Below, in pieces: positions 22,801 to 33,326 of a stretch of 64,000 nucleotides of DNA. Every line of letters begins with the position of its first letter. The first letter of the stretch is position 1. The DNA is from Rotaria sordida (lineage: Eukaryota > Rotifera > Eurotatoria > Philodinida > Philodinidae). A program made the position numbers and the translations under genes. The stretch spans positions 245,741 through 309,740 of the forward strand of contig CAJNOL010000007.1 in assembly GCA_905250125.1 (NCBI GenBank). Direction: 5' to 3'. Below the pieces are notes generated by a model. It saw only the letters and a program-made list of their open reading frames with translations, was not told the origin of the DNA and searched no databases.

Positions 22801-24962
22801 TGATACGAACTTTTGAAAAAGTACTTGCAGCTTCAGTTGAATAAAAGCTACAGCTTAGTTCAATATCACACAGAACGACCGACTCCGATAATTTTTAACA
22901 TATTCGACAAAGGACTTATAGAATAAACGAAAATCTGTTGACTAACAATTAAAATTTTCTTTTTTAGATCTTCTAAAATGTCTCTCACTTTTCTTCAATA
23001 AAAATAGATAAAACAAACTTTCCAATCACCCATTACTAATAAACGCACTTCATTAAAAATTTGTACGAGCATTGCATAATATGATGCAAAATTTGTCGCC
23101 ATATATATTTTAGATTTATATTCATCAAAACTAAAATATATAAAATAAGTTCTATTTCTTTTTACATATATGTTCAATTTTACGTCAATGGTTGCCAATG
23201 ATAAATTGATGATTTTAATCGTTTCATTAATTCATGTTGTCGTTTAAGATTTAATTCTTCACGTTTTTCAGGACTCATTGCTAACGTATTTATTGGTGCT
23301 TTACAAAAAAAGAAAAAAAAAACCATACAAACATAAATATAAAAAGAAGGCGAGGGTTGATTATTGTTGAAAATGGTCCCCTAGAGAAATTTAATTACTT
23401 CTATGTCAAACAATCACACAGGCTGTTTGAAAGTAAATCCTGGTAGAATTAGTCATATAATACTTGTTTGTACTGTGGGCAAGTCGATTGAAATAGTCTA
23501 TCGCCGTCACATATACATTAAACCTGACTGTTGATGACAATCAGCACTTATTATCTACCCATCTCATGAGCAACCAAGGTGTTTATTACGTTTTAGGTGC
23601 TTCCAAATGGTAAAAGAATATCGAAGCACAAAATACTGATCGCACAAAGAAATCTTAAGAACAGTTTTAAAGATAAGTTTTTGAGCCTTTCTTAATGATA
23701 TTCAGTAGATTTCGATATAAAAATTACGATTTTGGGTGAAAACTAAAATGATATTCTGAATCAGCATCCCAAACTGAGTGGGCTTACGTATATTTCGAAT
23801 ATATTTGCAACCTTTTTTTTTCGTCAAAATATTTACTCCTGGTTCCTCTCAGCATTGAGTCATAAAGTAAATATTATGAAAATTCTACTTTTATTGTTTA
23901 TTCATCTGCTATTTGGAGTTTTACTATCGTTTTGTAACCTTAGGACTTCGCTCTTACTATCAAAATACCTTTTAGATGAAATACATTTTTTGATCCAACC
24001 TTGAGGGAAACCAGGAGTGAACTTCTCGACGAGAGAAGTTTGCGAAAATATATGACATACACGTAACTCCACTCAGTCTGGGGTGCTGATTTAGTATATC
24101 GTATTATTTTTCATACTAATTGTAATTTTCATATCGAGATCTACTGAATGCCATCAAGAAAGGCTCAAAACTTTATCTCGAGAAGGATCCCTAGGATATC
24201 TTTGCGCTGCCAGTGCTTTTTCTCCGATGTTCTTATATCACTTTGAAGCGCTTGAGAAATAATTTCGGACCATATAAAAATAGTCAGGTTGCTCATGACA
24301 TGGATAGATAAAAAGTATCAATTATCATCAACAGTCGAGTTAAATATACATATGACTAATTCTACCAAAGCTCACTTTCAGACACCTTGTGTGATCGTTT
24401 GACATAGAAGAAATCAAATTTCTCCAAGAAGCCAATTTCAACGATTTATCGATCCCTTCTTTCTATAAAATATTTACGTTCTGTATTTATTAAATTTTGT
24501 ATAACATTTTGTGCTATAGTTTTTAATTCACGTTGTTCAATTGGTAAACGTCGTTCAGCTAAATGATCTGCAAGTAATTTCATATCCACTTTCAGACGTT
24601 GTGGTTCAATATCTATGCAAAAAAAGAATCGAACTTTCTTTTTATGAATACGTCAAAGAAAAACAGAATTTTACCAGATAGAATTGTATTTATTGTTTCT
24701 TCAAGTTGTTTTGGTAAGACACTTGTATGATTAAATTTTCCTTTATGTTCTTTAAAAAACGCTAATTTTCTATTATCAGATGTTAATTGTTTACTAACAT
24801 CTGGATCAAGTTCAAGTTGAACATTACGTGGAAGATTTTGAACAAACTATACGAATATTATTTATTATGATATTTAGAAAACAAAACAAAGCAAAAGAAA
24901 GAATAACTCACTCGACGTGAAATATAATTAATAATTAAAAAAGAATTTCGAGAAAAAATCAT
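19832..24962 (-). CDS. METTL17: Mitochondrial ribosome small-subunit assembly methyltransferase-like protein (METTL17/RSM22)
   Basis: Fourteen exons: 24962-24912, 24846-24675, 24612-24478, 23298-23184, 23130-23049, 22429-22356, 22296-22128, 22046-21933, 21865-21797, 21280-21155, 21098-21003, 20923-20854, 20797-20671, 19973-19832, giving 513 residues. METTL17/Rsm22 acts in the mitochondrial matrix in assembly of the small mitoribosomal subunit. The start MIFSRNSFLIINYISRR resembles a mitochondrial presequence. The SAM-binding motif I is LFDFGSGVGSAMWA near residue 200, with a second strand LNVDKS about 20 residues later and LVVADHTLFEF further on. The cysteine segment SPCPHDLTCPKK is the family's metal/Fe-S binding motif. 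The C-terminal ~100 residues form the Rsm22-type beta extension and end in RRRRAYRT. Introns 3, 5 and 13 contain inverted-repeat elements. The stop codon is 131 bp before ATG9 and the start is 97 bp after UBE2G2. Confidence 0.92.
19984..20655. repeat. Intron-filling palindrome, METTL17 intron 13
   Basis: The intron is 19974-20670; the palindrome begins about 10 nt from one splice site and ends about 15 nt from the other. TTTTTCATTCTTTCCGAATA (about 20085) recurs inverted as ATTCAGAAAGAATGAAAAAG (about 20553), and the outer parts AATAATACTTAACC and GGATTATTAAG also pair. A second small hairpin sits in the right arm (TATTTTGTATTTTGAATTCG with CGAAATACAAAATA, 20420-20470). Confidence 0.85.
22473..23035. 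mobile_element. Mariner-like MITE in METTL17 intron 5
   Basis: The ends are inverted copies: GGGTGATTGGAAAGTTT near 22475 and AAACTTTCCAATCACCC near 23015-23032, flanked by TA-containing sequence. The interior shows little further pairing and encodes nothing. Length is about 560 bp. Such ends are typical of non-autonomous Tc1/mariner elements. It occupies nearly all of intron 5 (22430-23048). Confidence 0.75.
23341..24472. repeat. Intron-filling palindrome, METTL17 intron 3
   Basis: The intron is 23299-24477; one palindrome end is about 5 nt from the donor and the other about 42 nt from the acceptor. ACTTCTATGTCAAACAATCA (about 23397) recurs inverted as TGATCGTTTGACATAGAAGA (about 24391). 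GGTAGAATTAGTCATAT (about 23442) pairs with ATATGACTAATTCTACC (about 24350). CTCATGAGCAACCAAGG (about 23564) pairs with CAGGTTGCTCATGACAT (about 24285). TTGGGTGAAAACTAAAATGA and the AACTGAGTGG / CCACTCAGTCT blocks continue the pairing inward. Arms are about 560 bp. Confidence 0.92.
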
Positions 24963-25059
24963 CTAAAAAGACATGGATCATATTGCAAATTTCTTTACTG
25001 TGAATAAAAAGAAAAGAAATTAAAGATAAACAAAAACTAAACAAACAAATGAAGATCAA
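24963..25059 (-). promoter_or_regulatory. Short UBE2G2-METTL17 spacer with acceptor sites before ATG
   Basis: A 97-bp gap on the same strand. On the minus strand a tract TTTCTTTTCTTTTTATTCACAG is followed about 36 nt later by ATGTCTTTTTAG placed directly before the METTL17 ATG. Pyrimidine tract plus AG immediately upstream of a start suggests trans-splicing of a downstream operon gene. Functional use is inferred. Confidence 0.45.
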
Positions 25060-26917
25060 TTAAAGTCCAAGTGTTTTTCGAACACTACGCTTTGCCATTT
25101 CATCAAATTTTTCACGATTTTCTCGGAACATTTTTGCAGCATCAACATTTGCTGGACTTGCTTCATTTGGTTCTATGAGAAAATAAGATATAAACGTTAA
25201 AGATTAAGATTAGAATATATTTACCAGCAAGTAAAGAAACAACTGAAAGTAAGATCTTCTCAATACTTTGTACAGGACTCCATCGTTCAGCACTTGTTTC
25301 ATAGCCCTAAAAATAATATTTTGTCAAAAAAAAAAGTATCTAGATTAGAGCTCAGTGGATTGGCTCCGCGGATTCGAGTTTGAGATCAATCGAAGGTTTA
25401 AGTCTCGATCCAGAAATGTGTAGTGCTGGTGCAAATACTGAAATACCTATTCTCTTAAAATATGTCCTTTTCGTAGCGGTATGATCTAGTGTACCAGCGT
25501 GATCAGTGTGTACTAACTACAATGAGTTGGTGATGTCAATGTTCAGTATACTGAAAACGCATGTTCCTATCCTGATTCAAAAAATTTGGATTAATTAAGT
25601 TCGACCTCGGGTCCATAAATGTTGAACCCAATGAACTCTAGCCTATGCAGTTATGAATGAAAAAAAGGATATAAGTAAGAATGTTGACAGATAATTAGTT
25701 TTAGGCAGTCATTTCTTATTATAATATATCAGATAAAAGTGACTGGTGAATATTTTTCGAGAATAGAATTTCTTCCAGGCATGTCTTTTAAGAAGAAAGC
25801 GCATCTATTAAGAATATGTTAGCGTCAACAGATGACACTATGTTGCCGCTAACTAATTTAGTCNNNNNNNNNNCTTTTACGTGTGATATCTCAGAACTAT
25901 ATACAGACAAGACACTTTTCAGTAGTTATCTTCCCGCTTACGAATAGAACGTGTGCAGGAGATTTAGGATAACATACGAAAAGCTAACAGAATACAATTT
26001 GTAAATTATTATTTAACAAATCAACACCAGAGAAATTCTTTGTTGTTTATATTTGCCCAAAAATGTTTAGAAGCAGAATGCAATTCGCAATACATATTTC
26101 CATATAAAGTTAAGAAAAATTTACTATTAGAAAACTGCGCGTTTTGTCAAACACAAATTCGAACCAGAGTCAGTCTAGAAAATTTACTTTGTATCGCATC
26201 TAAGTTCGAATTTACAAAAATGTGAACACACAATATCCTACAAAACATTCTTGTTTAATATCATGTCAATAAGTAGATGAACATATTGCAGATTACATTC
26301 GACTTCTTTGTTTTTTGGCTTTTAAACACTCTAGGCTCATTGATCAACATAAGTATCTTTTCTACGACAATGAATTTAACATTTAAGTATGATAACATTC
26401 TTTAAGAATATTTCTATTGTAAATTTTGATTATCTTACCATTGGATCATCACCAGGTGCATGTAAAATTGAAATACATACTCTTCCATCAGGATAAACTA
26501 ATAAAAAATAAAGAATAAAAATAAATCATTAATATTTATATAATCTATTAATATACCATTTGGATGGAAAATTTCACTAACAAATTTCATTTTGGGTGGA
26601 CTTAATGGATAATCACTTGGAAAATGAAGACGAGTAACAAAGACTCCAAATTCGAATGGTGTACCACTCGGTCCTCTAATAATTAAATAAAAACAATACT
26701 ATTCCATCAAATATTTTCGTATTATACTAACGTAATAAGTGCTTCCCATTCAAAAAAATTTTCGTCACTAATAGGTCCAGCTAAAATTCCATCCGGTGGA
26801 TTATTTGTTAATTCTATAGTAAGTTACAAATCGAATATGTTTGTGTTTTTGTCATTTATAACTTTTATTCTTACGTTTATATTCAGCAATTAACCGTCGT
26901 AATGCCGAACCAGCCAT
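25060..26917 (-). CDS. UBE2G2: Ubiquitin-conjugating enzyme E2 G2 (ERAD E2)
   Basis: Six exons: 26917-26875, 26813-26732, 26675-26557, 26497-26439, 25306-25225, 25172-25060, giving exactly 165 residues, the length of animal UBE2G2. This E2 loads ubiquitin for ER-associated degradation with gp78/HRD1-type ligases and builds K48 chains. The sequence is strongly conserved: MAGSALRRLIAEYK start, [48 protein letters not shown]. The catalytic cysteine is in RVCISIL, with the HPN motif just before it. The acidic loop after the active site, HAPGDDPMGYETSAERWSPVQS, is the G-type E2 insertion that controls chain building. Intron 4 is 1.1 kb and contains a 10-N gap; the other four introns are about 52-61 nt. 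Confidence 0.97.
25330..25660 (+). repeat. Possible tRNA-derived SINE remnant in UBE2G2 intron 4
   Basis: TAGAGCTCAGTGG at 25346-25358 resembles a Pol III A box. GGTTTAAGTCT at 25395-25405 is a weak B-box match about 49 nt further on. The block is less AT-rich than its surroundings. Both boxes are imperfect, so this is tentative. Confidence 0.25.
25864..25873. other. Assembly gap (10 N)
   Basis: Ten undetermined bases in UBE2G2 intron 4. The sequence on either side is not obviously a repeat of the other side. Confidence 0.98.
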
Positions 26918-27008
26918 CTGAAAATATTCTAATAGATAATATTTAAAAGAAAAAAAACAACAATGTTCTTTTTATTTTTCTCTTAACAAAACGTATAAAA
27001 AAAACAAA
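26918..27008 (-). promoter_or_regulatory. Short MRPL10-UBE2G2 spacer: polyA hexamer and acceptor before ATG
   Basis: A 91-bp gap on the same strand. On the minus strand there is an AATAAA (complement of 26971-26976), then a T-rich tract TTGTTTTTTTTCTTTTAAAT, and finally ATATTTTCAG abutting the UBE2G2 ATG. A poly(A) hexamer for the upstream gene followed by an acceptor for the next gene is the layout of a trans-spliced operon junction. Confidence 0.5.
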
Positions 27009-29987
27009 TTATGTTTTCGTTTGTTGAGATTTAACATATGTATCTAAATAATGACTAAGTAATCGAGCTGGATGATTTGCTAATGATAATGTTCGACTAC
27101 TAGGTAACTGTGTTATTGAAACAAGTTCACCTTGAAAATAATCAATATTTGGTAATTGTGCTAAATTTTCAAGACCAGCTCGATTATACAAACGTCCATC
27201 AACAAGACCACCTGAAATTTTTGAAAAGTTTATGTATAAATAAAAATAAAAAAAACATTATAGATTTTTTTTTTGTTTTTACCTATTAATAATAAATTAT
27301 TTCGGTATTTTTTAAGTAATTTAAAAGCTAATGCTAAATTATTCTCTTTATGAAATAAATAAATTGTTTCAAAACCAAATGATAAAATTGGTGGAAGAAA
27401 ATTCTCATATTGAATATCATTTGCTAATGCTAAACTAAAACAAAAACAATCTATATATATATATGTACATAGGATAGGCCAAAAGTGAGTGCTCATAGTT
27501 CATATTCATGAGGAAAAAGTTGCAGAAAACCGTTTTGAAGTATTACTATTGGTTGGGTGTAGGTGCGGGTAAAGACAAGATACTCACTTACACTCACCTT
27601 GGCTTTTTTTCTACTGTATATTAGAGGGTATAATTTTTTGGTTGAAACCGACACTGATACTTCAAAAACATTTCTTTCCAACCTTCTCCCATGGATATAA
27701 ACACTCCTTTATGCTCCGTCAAAAAACAAAAATCAGCCTATTTGGTCAAACTATGGCAGAGGTATTCTAATGTTTTTTTATATGGTAAAGTAACTGTTGG
27801 TCCATCTTCTGTATTTATCTTTTTTTATTTCTTTAAATAATTACTGTGGAACTATTCGTGGAAATTTTGTAAATGTGAATCCATTTTTCATAAATTGCAT
27901 TTTTGCAATTGTATATCGAACTAAAAAAAAGCAATATTTAATCTTTTTACTTTTATTTTTAATAAAAATCTATTTACTTGATGGAACAATGCAAACTTCT
28001 TGACAAAGTAAAACAATACGACTTGATTCAAGTATTTCACGAAAATGTCGCGCTCGAAATTGATCATATTCCGAAGCCTAGAAATATCAAGATTAAACTC
28101 ATACAATTCGAAAACACATATAAAACTTATTTGATTAATCAAGATTTTAATGAGAGGAATTAGGGAAACATCAATTCCTGATTATTTTTTCACACAAAAG
28201 ATAACTCTTCAAATGAGACTTGCTCAAAATTTGATCACGCAATCTGATACTTTTGTCAAAATACGATTGAAATGTGTAAGAAAAAGAAAAATTCTCTATC
28301 TTAGAACTATCTTGTAGTATTAACTGCTGCATAGCGACAGATTCAATAACTCATATCTTCTCTACAACTATGAGTAGCTGTAGCTTTAAACAGACGACCG
28401 ATCAGACGCAGAGTTCTTGCGCTCAAGATCTTGAGCTTGCCATACGTACTAACTAATCATATATGACTACACACAAGAGTAGATGTATGTCACAATGTAG
28501 TCAGCATGCTATGAAATGGATGATCCGAGATAAATACCCTTTAGTGACTTGTTCAGGATCATTCCATGGCTGGTGGTAGTAAGGTTTTTACGCAATACTT
28601 TGTGTATACATGTCAAACAGTGTAGCCACTTAGTCATGGTAACTGAAAAGTGTAAAAATTGATTGATATGGGCTGAAACCCTAAATTTTTCAACCAATCC
28701 CTCAGGTTTTTTATCCATTGAACACCATTGCTCGAGCATAATAGCTAAGAACTTCTAAATTTGTGTGATCATTGTGAATACTGAATGCTGATCATTTAAC
28801 AAGTTTAATTTCTTTTGTCATAAAATACTGATAGCTTCTAACTCTCGTTCTATCCACGATAGGAATTCAAAGTGTTAGCTCTTAATAGTTACTGAAATAG
28901 CGCTATTCTCTCCCAAAAATAAACTCATAATTCACCCGACGGATATTAGTTTCGCTAAAACACTGCACCAGAAATTCGAAAATGTTTTTAAATTATTCAC
29001 TCAAAGTATAAGGATTAACTAGTTGTGTGGTTTGAGAAATTCATTGAAAAGGAGCATTCACTATTACAACATACATAGACAGACAAGGATCGTCAATGTT
29101 AACATATCTCTCGTAGTTACTGTCCATCATAATCATGTAAAGGGGAAAAAACATTCACATATAAAAAAGTTGTCAAGAAGATTTCACACTCGCTCGGACA
29201 CAAAGTCATTTTATATATTTTGTGTTTTTTTTCCACTTCTTCTACTCTTGCAAGCTATTCAAAAATAAAGAAACTTGACAAAAAAATCGTACTTTATAAA
29301 GACACTGGTACTCGAAGATTTAATCATATTTTGTTAAGTATAACAGTAGCATCGGATAGATCGAGACAAATTAAATAAGTCTCACTTGAAAAATTTGCGG
29401 TTATATATACTATGCATTAGGAATCTTCAGTGTGAAAAATGAAGAATTCGTGCATTCCCGAACAGGAAATCCTGCTATGGTTTTGATGTTAATATAAAAA
29501 TGAATCAATCAAAAAATAAATTTGTCTCACAATAGATGTAAATTTTTCTCGGTTAAACATTTTTTTATAGAAACATAGGAAAACTAATGTAAGGGTATAA
29601 GTTTGTGAAACACTCATATTTCGATCAAATTTCAATATAAAGAATATCCAATATGAAGAAATAATTTAAAATAGAAAATAATATTCATACAAGTTCAATA
29701 TCTTCTTGATCAAGAAGAATTTTATTTTTTATTTGTTCTCGATAACAATCTTCAACAGGATCTGGTAATGGTTTTTCAAGTACAGGTAATGTAATATCTT
29801 CTATAAATCGAAGTAAATCTGGTCGTGAACGTGGCATTCTTGTATTCATTTTTAAATGACGAATACATGATATTGTCGATGGACGAGAAACTAAAACAAA
29901 TTTCCAAGACTATAAAATCTTCTAATTATAAAAATAAATAAAAAAGAAAACAAAGTAGAACATACCAAGTCTCAATATTGAATACAT
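27009..29987 (-). CDS. MRPL10: Mitochondrial large-subunit ribosomal protein uL10m
   Basis: Six exons: 29987-29966, 29890-29691, 28077-27978, 27920-27845, 27434-27283, 27211-27009, giving 250 residues. uL10m anchors the stalk of the mitochondrial large ribosomal subunit. Starting at 29987 gives MYSILRLVSRPSTISCIRHL, a basic presequence-like N-terminus, and is the only start whose first exon keeps phase with exon 2. Matches to animal MRPL10 include EILESSRIVLLCQEVCIVPS (strand of the L10 fold), KFPRIVPH before the LPPILSFGFETIYLF segment, NNLLLIGGLVDGRLYNRAGLENLAQLP, and a final HPARLLSHYLDTYVKSQQ. The short middle exons fall between the conserved blocks and are needed for the fold. Intron 2 is 1.6 kb. 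An out-of-frame ATG sits upstream at 30072. Confidence 0.9.
28140..29640. repeat. Degenerate inverted repeat in MRPL10 intron 2
   Basis: Weak inverted similarity: CAAATGAGACTTGCTCAAAA (about 28209) with TAAGTCTCACTTGAAAAATT (about 29378), and TTATTTTTTCACAC with GTGTGAAAAATGAAG. The rest of the arms does not align clearly by eye. It may be an older copy of the same kind of palindrome seen in neighbouring introns. Small open frames inside (28509-28739, 29023-29268) have no recognisable domain. Confidence 0.35.
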
Positions 29988-30689
29988 AATCAAAAACAAA
30001 ATCTATATATGCGCCTTTATTTATTATCAATTGGTTTAATTCAGATGATTTCAAATTAATTTGATTGGACATTTTTCTAACTAATAAAAAATAAAGAACA
30101 TAACCTCTTCGAATATTTGTTTTTTATTCTTTATAAAACAAAATTTTTTTTTTATTTTTATTTTTCCAATCAATATATTTTGAACTCTAAAATTTTATTG
30201 GATGTAATTTGAACCATAATGTATTATTATACATCAATCGATTTATATGTATATTCATATATACAAATTTTTTTTTCCTTCCTTCCTTTCTTATGGCCGA
30301 AACTTGTCAATCAAAAGTACATAGAACAGTAGAATCATCATCATCATCATCTAGTACATAAATGTATATACAGCTTTTTTCCCTAGTTTTCTTTTTAGCT
30401 ATAAACGATGATCATCATAATGTTCTATTCGTTTCTTCTTCCTGCGAGTATTAGCAAAAAGAAAAAGAAGAAAGAGGAAAAAAAAAGAGAATCGATCGCT
30501 ACTAGCATCAACGAGTAAAGAAATAAGAGCAAGAATGTGATTATACAGTTACTACTACTATCCGATGTTCTCGATTTTCATTGTTGATTCTTCTATTTGT
30601 AATTGAGTTCATATTACATATTTAGATGTTATCATTTTGTTGTCCAAGATAAAAAAAAAAAGAAACAAACGTTTAATTACTTATGCTCT
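29988..30689. promoter_or_regulatory. Divergent intergenic region MRPL10 / Rac-like gene
   Basis: About 700 bp between the starts of a minus-strand and a plus-strand gene, so both promoters (and, if the minus-strand block is an operon, its single promoter) should lie here. It contains a small CATCATCATCATCATC run and long A and T tracts. An upstream ATG at 30072 opens a 36-codon frame overlapping the MRPL10 start in another frame, ending in the first intron region. Confidence 0.4.
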
Positions 30690-31484
30690 ATGGCAAATAA
30701 ATTAAATCCTCACCAAAGTGTTCCAATTAAATTGGTAATTGTTGGCGATGGTACTGTTGGAAAAACTTGTATGTTAATGTCATTTACAAGTAATACATTT
30801 CCTGAAGAATATGTACCAACAGTGTAAGTTATTTTGATTTTTTTTTAGTTTCTTTTCAAAATAATAATAGTTATTATTTATTTATTTTAGTTTTGATAAT
30901 TATACATCAAATATTGTTGTTGATAATGTTAAAGTTTCATTAGGTTTATGGGATACAGCTGGTCAAGAAGATTATGATAGACTTCGACCATTATCATATC
31001 CACAAACGGATGTATTTGTACTTTGTTTTAGTGTTATAAGTCCAACATCATTTACAAATATAACAAATAAATGGATGCCAGAAATTCGACATCATTGTCC
31101 TGATACACCAGTTATTTTATGTGGTAAAATGAAAAAGATTTTTTTTTTGTAAATATTTGATTAAGATTTTATTTTTTGATAATATATTTAAGGAACAAAA
31201 ATTGATTTACGTGAAGATCGTGATTTTGTTAATCAATTACAAAAACAAAATCTTCAGCCAATTAAACGTGAACAAGGACAACGTTTATGTAAAAAAATTC
31301 GTGCTTTTAAATATGTTGAATGTTCAGCATTAACTCAAAAAGGTCTTAAACAGGTTTGTTTGTTTTATTTTCTTCTATATTTTACATTAAATTTATTATT
31401 TTATAGGTTTTTGATGATGCTGTTCGAAGTGTATTATCACCTAAAACAAATAAAGTATCAAAATCATCATGTGTTTTTCTTTAA
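30690..31484 (+). CDS. Rac/Rho-family small GTPase
   Basis: Four exons: 30690-30823, 30891-31123, 31193-31353, 31407-31484, giving 201 residues. It is a membrane-anchored switch for actin and polarity signalling. All G motifs are present: P-loop GDGTVGKT (19-26), switch I with YVPTVFDNY (41-49), [27 protein letters not shown] (66-92, identical in part to Rac), TKID (124-127) and SAL (167-169). The Rho-specific insert lies around 131-146. The C-terminal CVFL (198-201) is a CaaX box predicted to be geranylgeranylated because it ends in Leu. Unusual points are a roughly nine-residue N-terminal extension, Thr in the P-loop where Rac1 has Ala, and no strong polybasic stretch before the CaaX box. 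It is closest to Rac/RhoG by eye, but no exact orthologue is claimed. Confidence 0.93.
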
Positions 31485-31594
31485 AAAAAAACCTTACAAA
31501 AGCTATATACTCATAATAGTCATTGATGATCTCTTTGTAAATATATATTTATCTCAAACAACGATATTGTTCATGCGTGCTTACATGACAATCA

Positions 31595-31600
31595 AATAAA
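31595..31600 (+). terminator. Polyadenylation signal candidate for the Rac-like gene
   Basis: AATAAA 111 nt after the stop codon. Confidence 0.45.
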
Positions 31601-31951
31601 AGCTATAATAGACAACAAAAATTTTCATGTACACAATCTCTTGTTTTTTTTTGTCACAGTGCATTGTTTCGCTTATACTCTCTCGTTTTTCTTTTTTGGT
31701 CTTATTATTGAGCTTCCATTGTTTTTTTTTTGTGTAAAAGTAAAGAAGTAGGTTCATTCATTTACTTTTTTTTTGTCTTCACATTTGTTCTTATTCATAT
31801 TGTAATTTAGTGCGCATGTTTTTTGGCGTTCAGGTTTTTTTTTTATGAAGAAACAAAAAATAATAAACAAAAAATTAAATTTAAAATAAATTTTTTCTTT
31901 AGATTTAAGTGTTTTTGTTATGTAAGAAAATTTATAATTAAAAAACAAAAT

Positions 31952-33326
31952 ATGCCTGTGAAAGAAATATTCTATAGTGAAACATATAAAGATGATATGT
32001 ATGAATATCGACATGTTATTTTACCACCTGAACAAGCACAATTAGTACCACGAACACATTTATTAACTGAAACTGAATGGCGAAATTTAGGTGAGAAAAT
32101 TTTAAAGATATCTAAATCCGGATTCGCGATTAGAAGAGGGACAAGATTCTCTGACTTTCTGCCAATTTTTTTACATAGCTTCGTGGTAACTTTGGACGTA
32201 AATCGAGTTTTGAAATATTATTTGCATTCCTCCGGTAGAAAGTAAAATAAAAAAATGCAGAAAACTGTTGTTGCAAGATGAATAGGATTGGCGAAGGGAT
32301 GACCAGGTGAGGGTTTTATTCAGCATGAGAGCGTAGCCTCCTCATCGAAGATCAGGTCGGTCATCCAGGGATTTTTGATTATTGCACTACGTACTATGTG
32401 TCTGAGCTCCTTAAAAATCAGTGTTTGCCCTTCCTAAAGGGAAAATTTGAATAAAAAACTGGGTTGGATCATGGTGGATTCCATTCTAGTCTTTCGCGGT
32501 CACCACTTCTAGCACTTTCTGCCAAATTTTTAGCTTCTCCCATCCCTAGAAAATATCGACAACCCGGATCTGAATATGAAAAAAATATATATTGAAGATT
32601 TTATTCTATAGGATTACAAATGTCAGCTGGATGGGTACATTTTATGTTACATAATCCAGGTTAGTAATTAAAATATTGTATTAATCATTAATTAAGGCCA
32701 TAGGAAATAAAAAATGTATGTAATGTAATGAAAAACTATATCGTTTTGATGTTTTGATTAGAAAACATTGTTACAGATAATAAATATTCTATAATATATT
32801 GAGAAAATGAGTATTCCTAATTGAATTTTCTATAAGATTGATTGACGAGACATTGATTTATATCAACACTGACATAAGTAATAAACTTGTTTTCTTTAGA
32901 TCATATTATAAATTAAGTAACAAGAAAAAAATGTAACATTAAAAAAATTAATTTAAAATCTTGTTGTATTAATTTCTATCAAACAATATTACATTATGAA
33001 AACAATATAAATCAACAAAATTTTTTAAATATTTCATTCATAGATACATTCATCTATTGTATTAATGTAATGATTGAATTAACAACAAAAACAATTCTAT
33101 TTTTCATTTAGATATTTTAAGTAAAACAACTTTATTAAGAACATCGAATGATAGATCTGAATTTAGAAAATTACTTTTTCTTTCTCAGCAATAAAATTTA
33201 ATCTTTTCTATTTCATTTATTCATATAAAATAAAAAATTCTATTAACATAATTGATTCTCATATATGTTCATTTATTTTTAGAGCCACATGTTTTACTTT
33301 TTCGTCGGCCATTAAAATCAACTTGA
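31952..33326 (+). CDS. Cyclin-dependent kinase regulatory subunit (Cks/Suc1)
   Basis: Three exons: 31952-32090, 32612-32659, 33283-33326, giving 76 residues, the normal size. Cks binds CDKs and docks phosphorylated substrates in the cell cycle. Conserved parts are EIFYSETYKDDMYEYRHVILP, LVPRTHLLTETEWRNLG, then GWVHFMLHNPEPH across the exon 2/3 junction (the HxPEPH hinge loop in the form HNPEPH) and ILLFRRPL in the form VLLFRRPLKST. The Arg and Trp residues of the anion pocket are present. Intron 1 (about 520 bp) and intron 2 (about 620 bp) are long compared with most introns here. A small open frame reading through exon 1 into intron 1 is an artefact of not splicing. Confidence 0.96.
32095..32590. 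repeat. Possible transposon remnant in CKS intron 1
   Basis: A block that is less AT-rich than the rest of the intron. CTTTCTGCCAA occurs twice in direct orientation (about 32157 and 32516). The edges carry short, imperfectly inverted AAATCCGGATTC and CCCGGATCTGA. No coding sequence is recognisable. It could be a decayed element. Confidence 0.3.

Noticed and set aside
28509..28739. 76-codon minus-strand frame in MRPL10 intron 2
   Set aside because: It loosely recalls transposase-like composition, but no catalytic motif could be seen.
31823..32245. 140-codon frame with extended ends around the Cks N-terminus
   Set aside because: The true protein starts at 31952 and splices at 32090; the ends of the long frame are leader and intron read-through.
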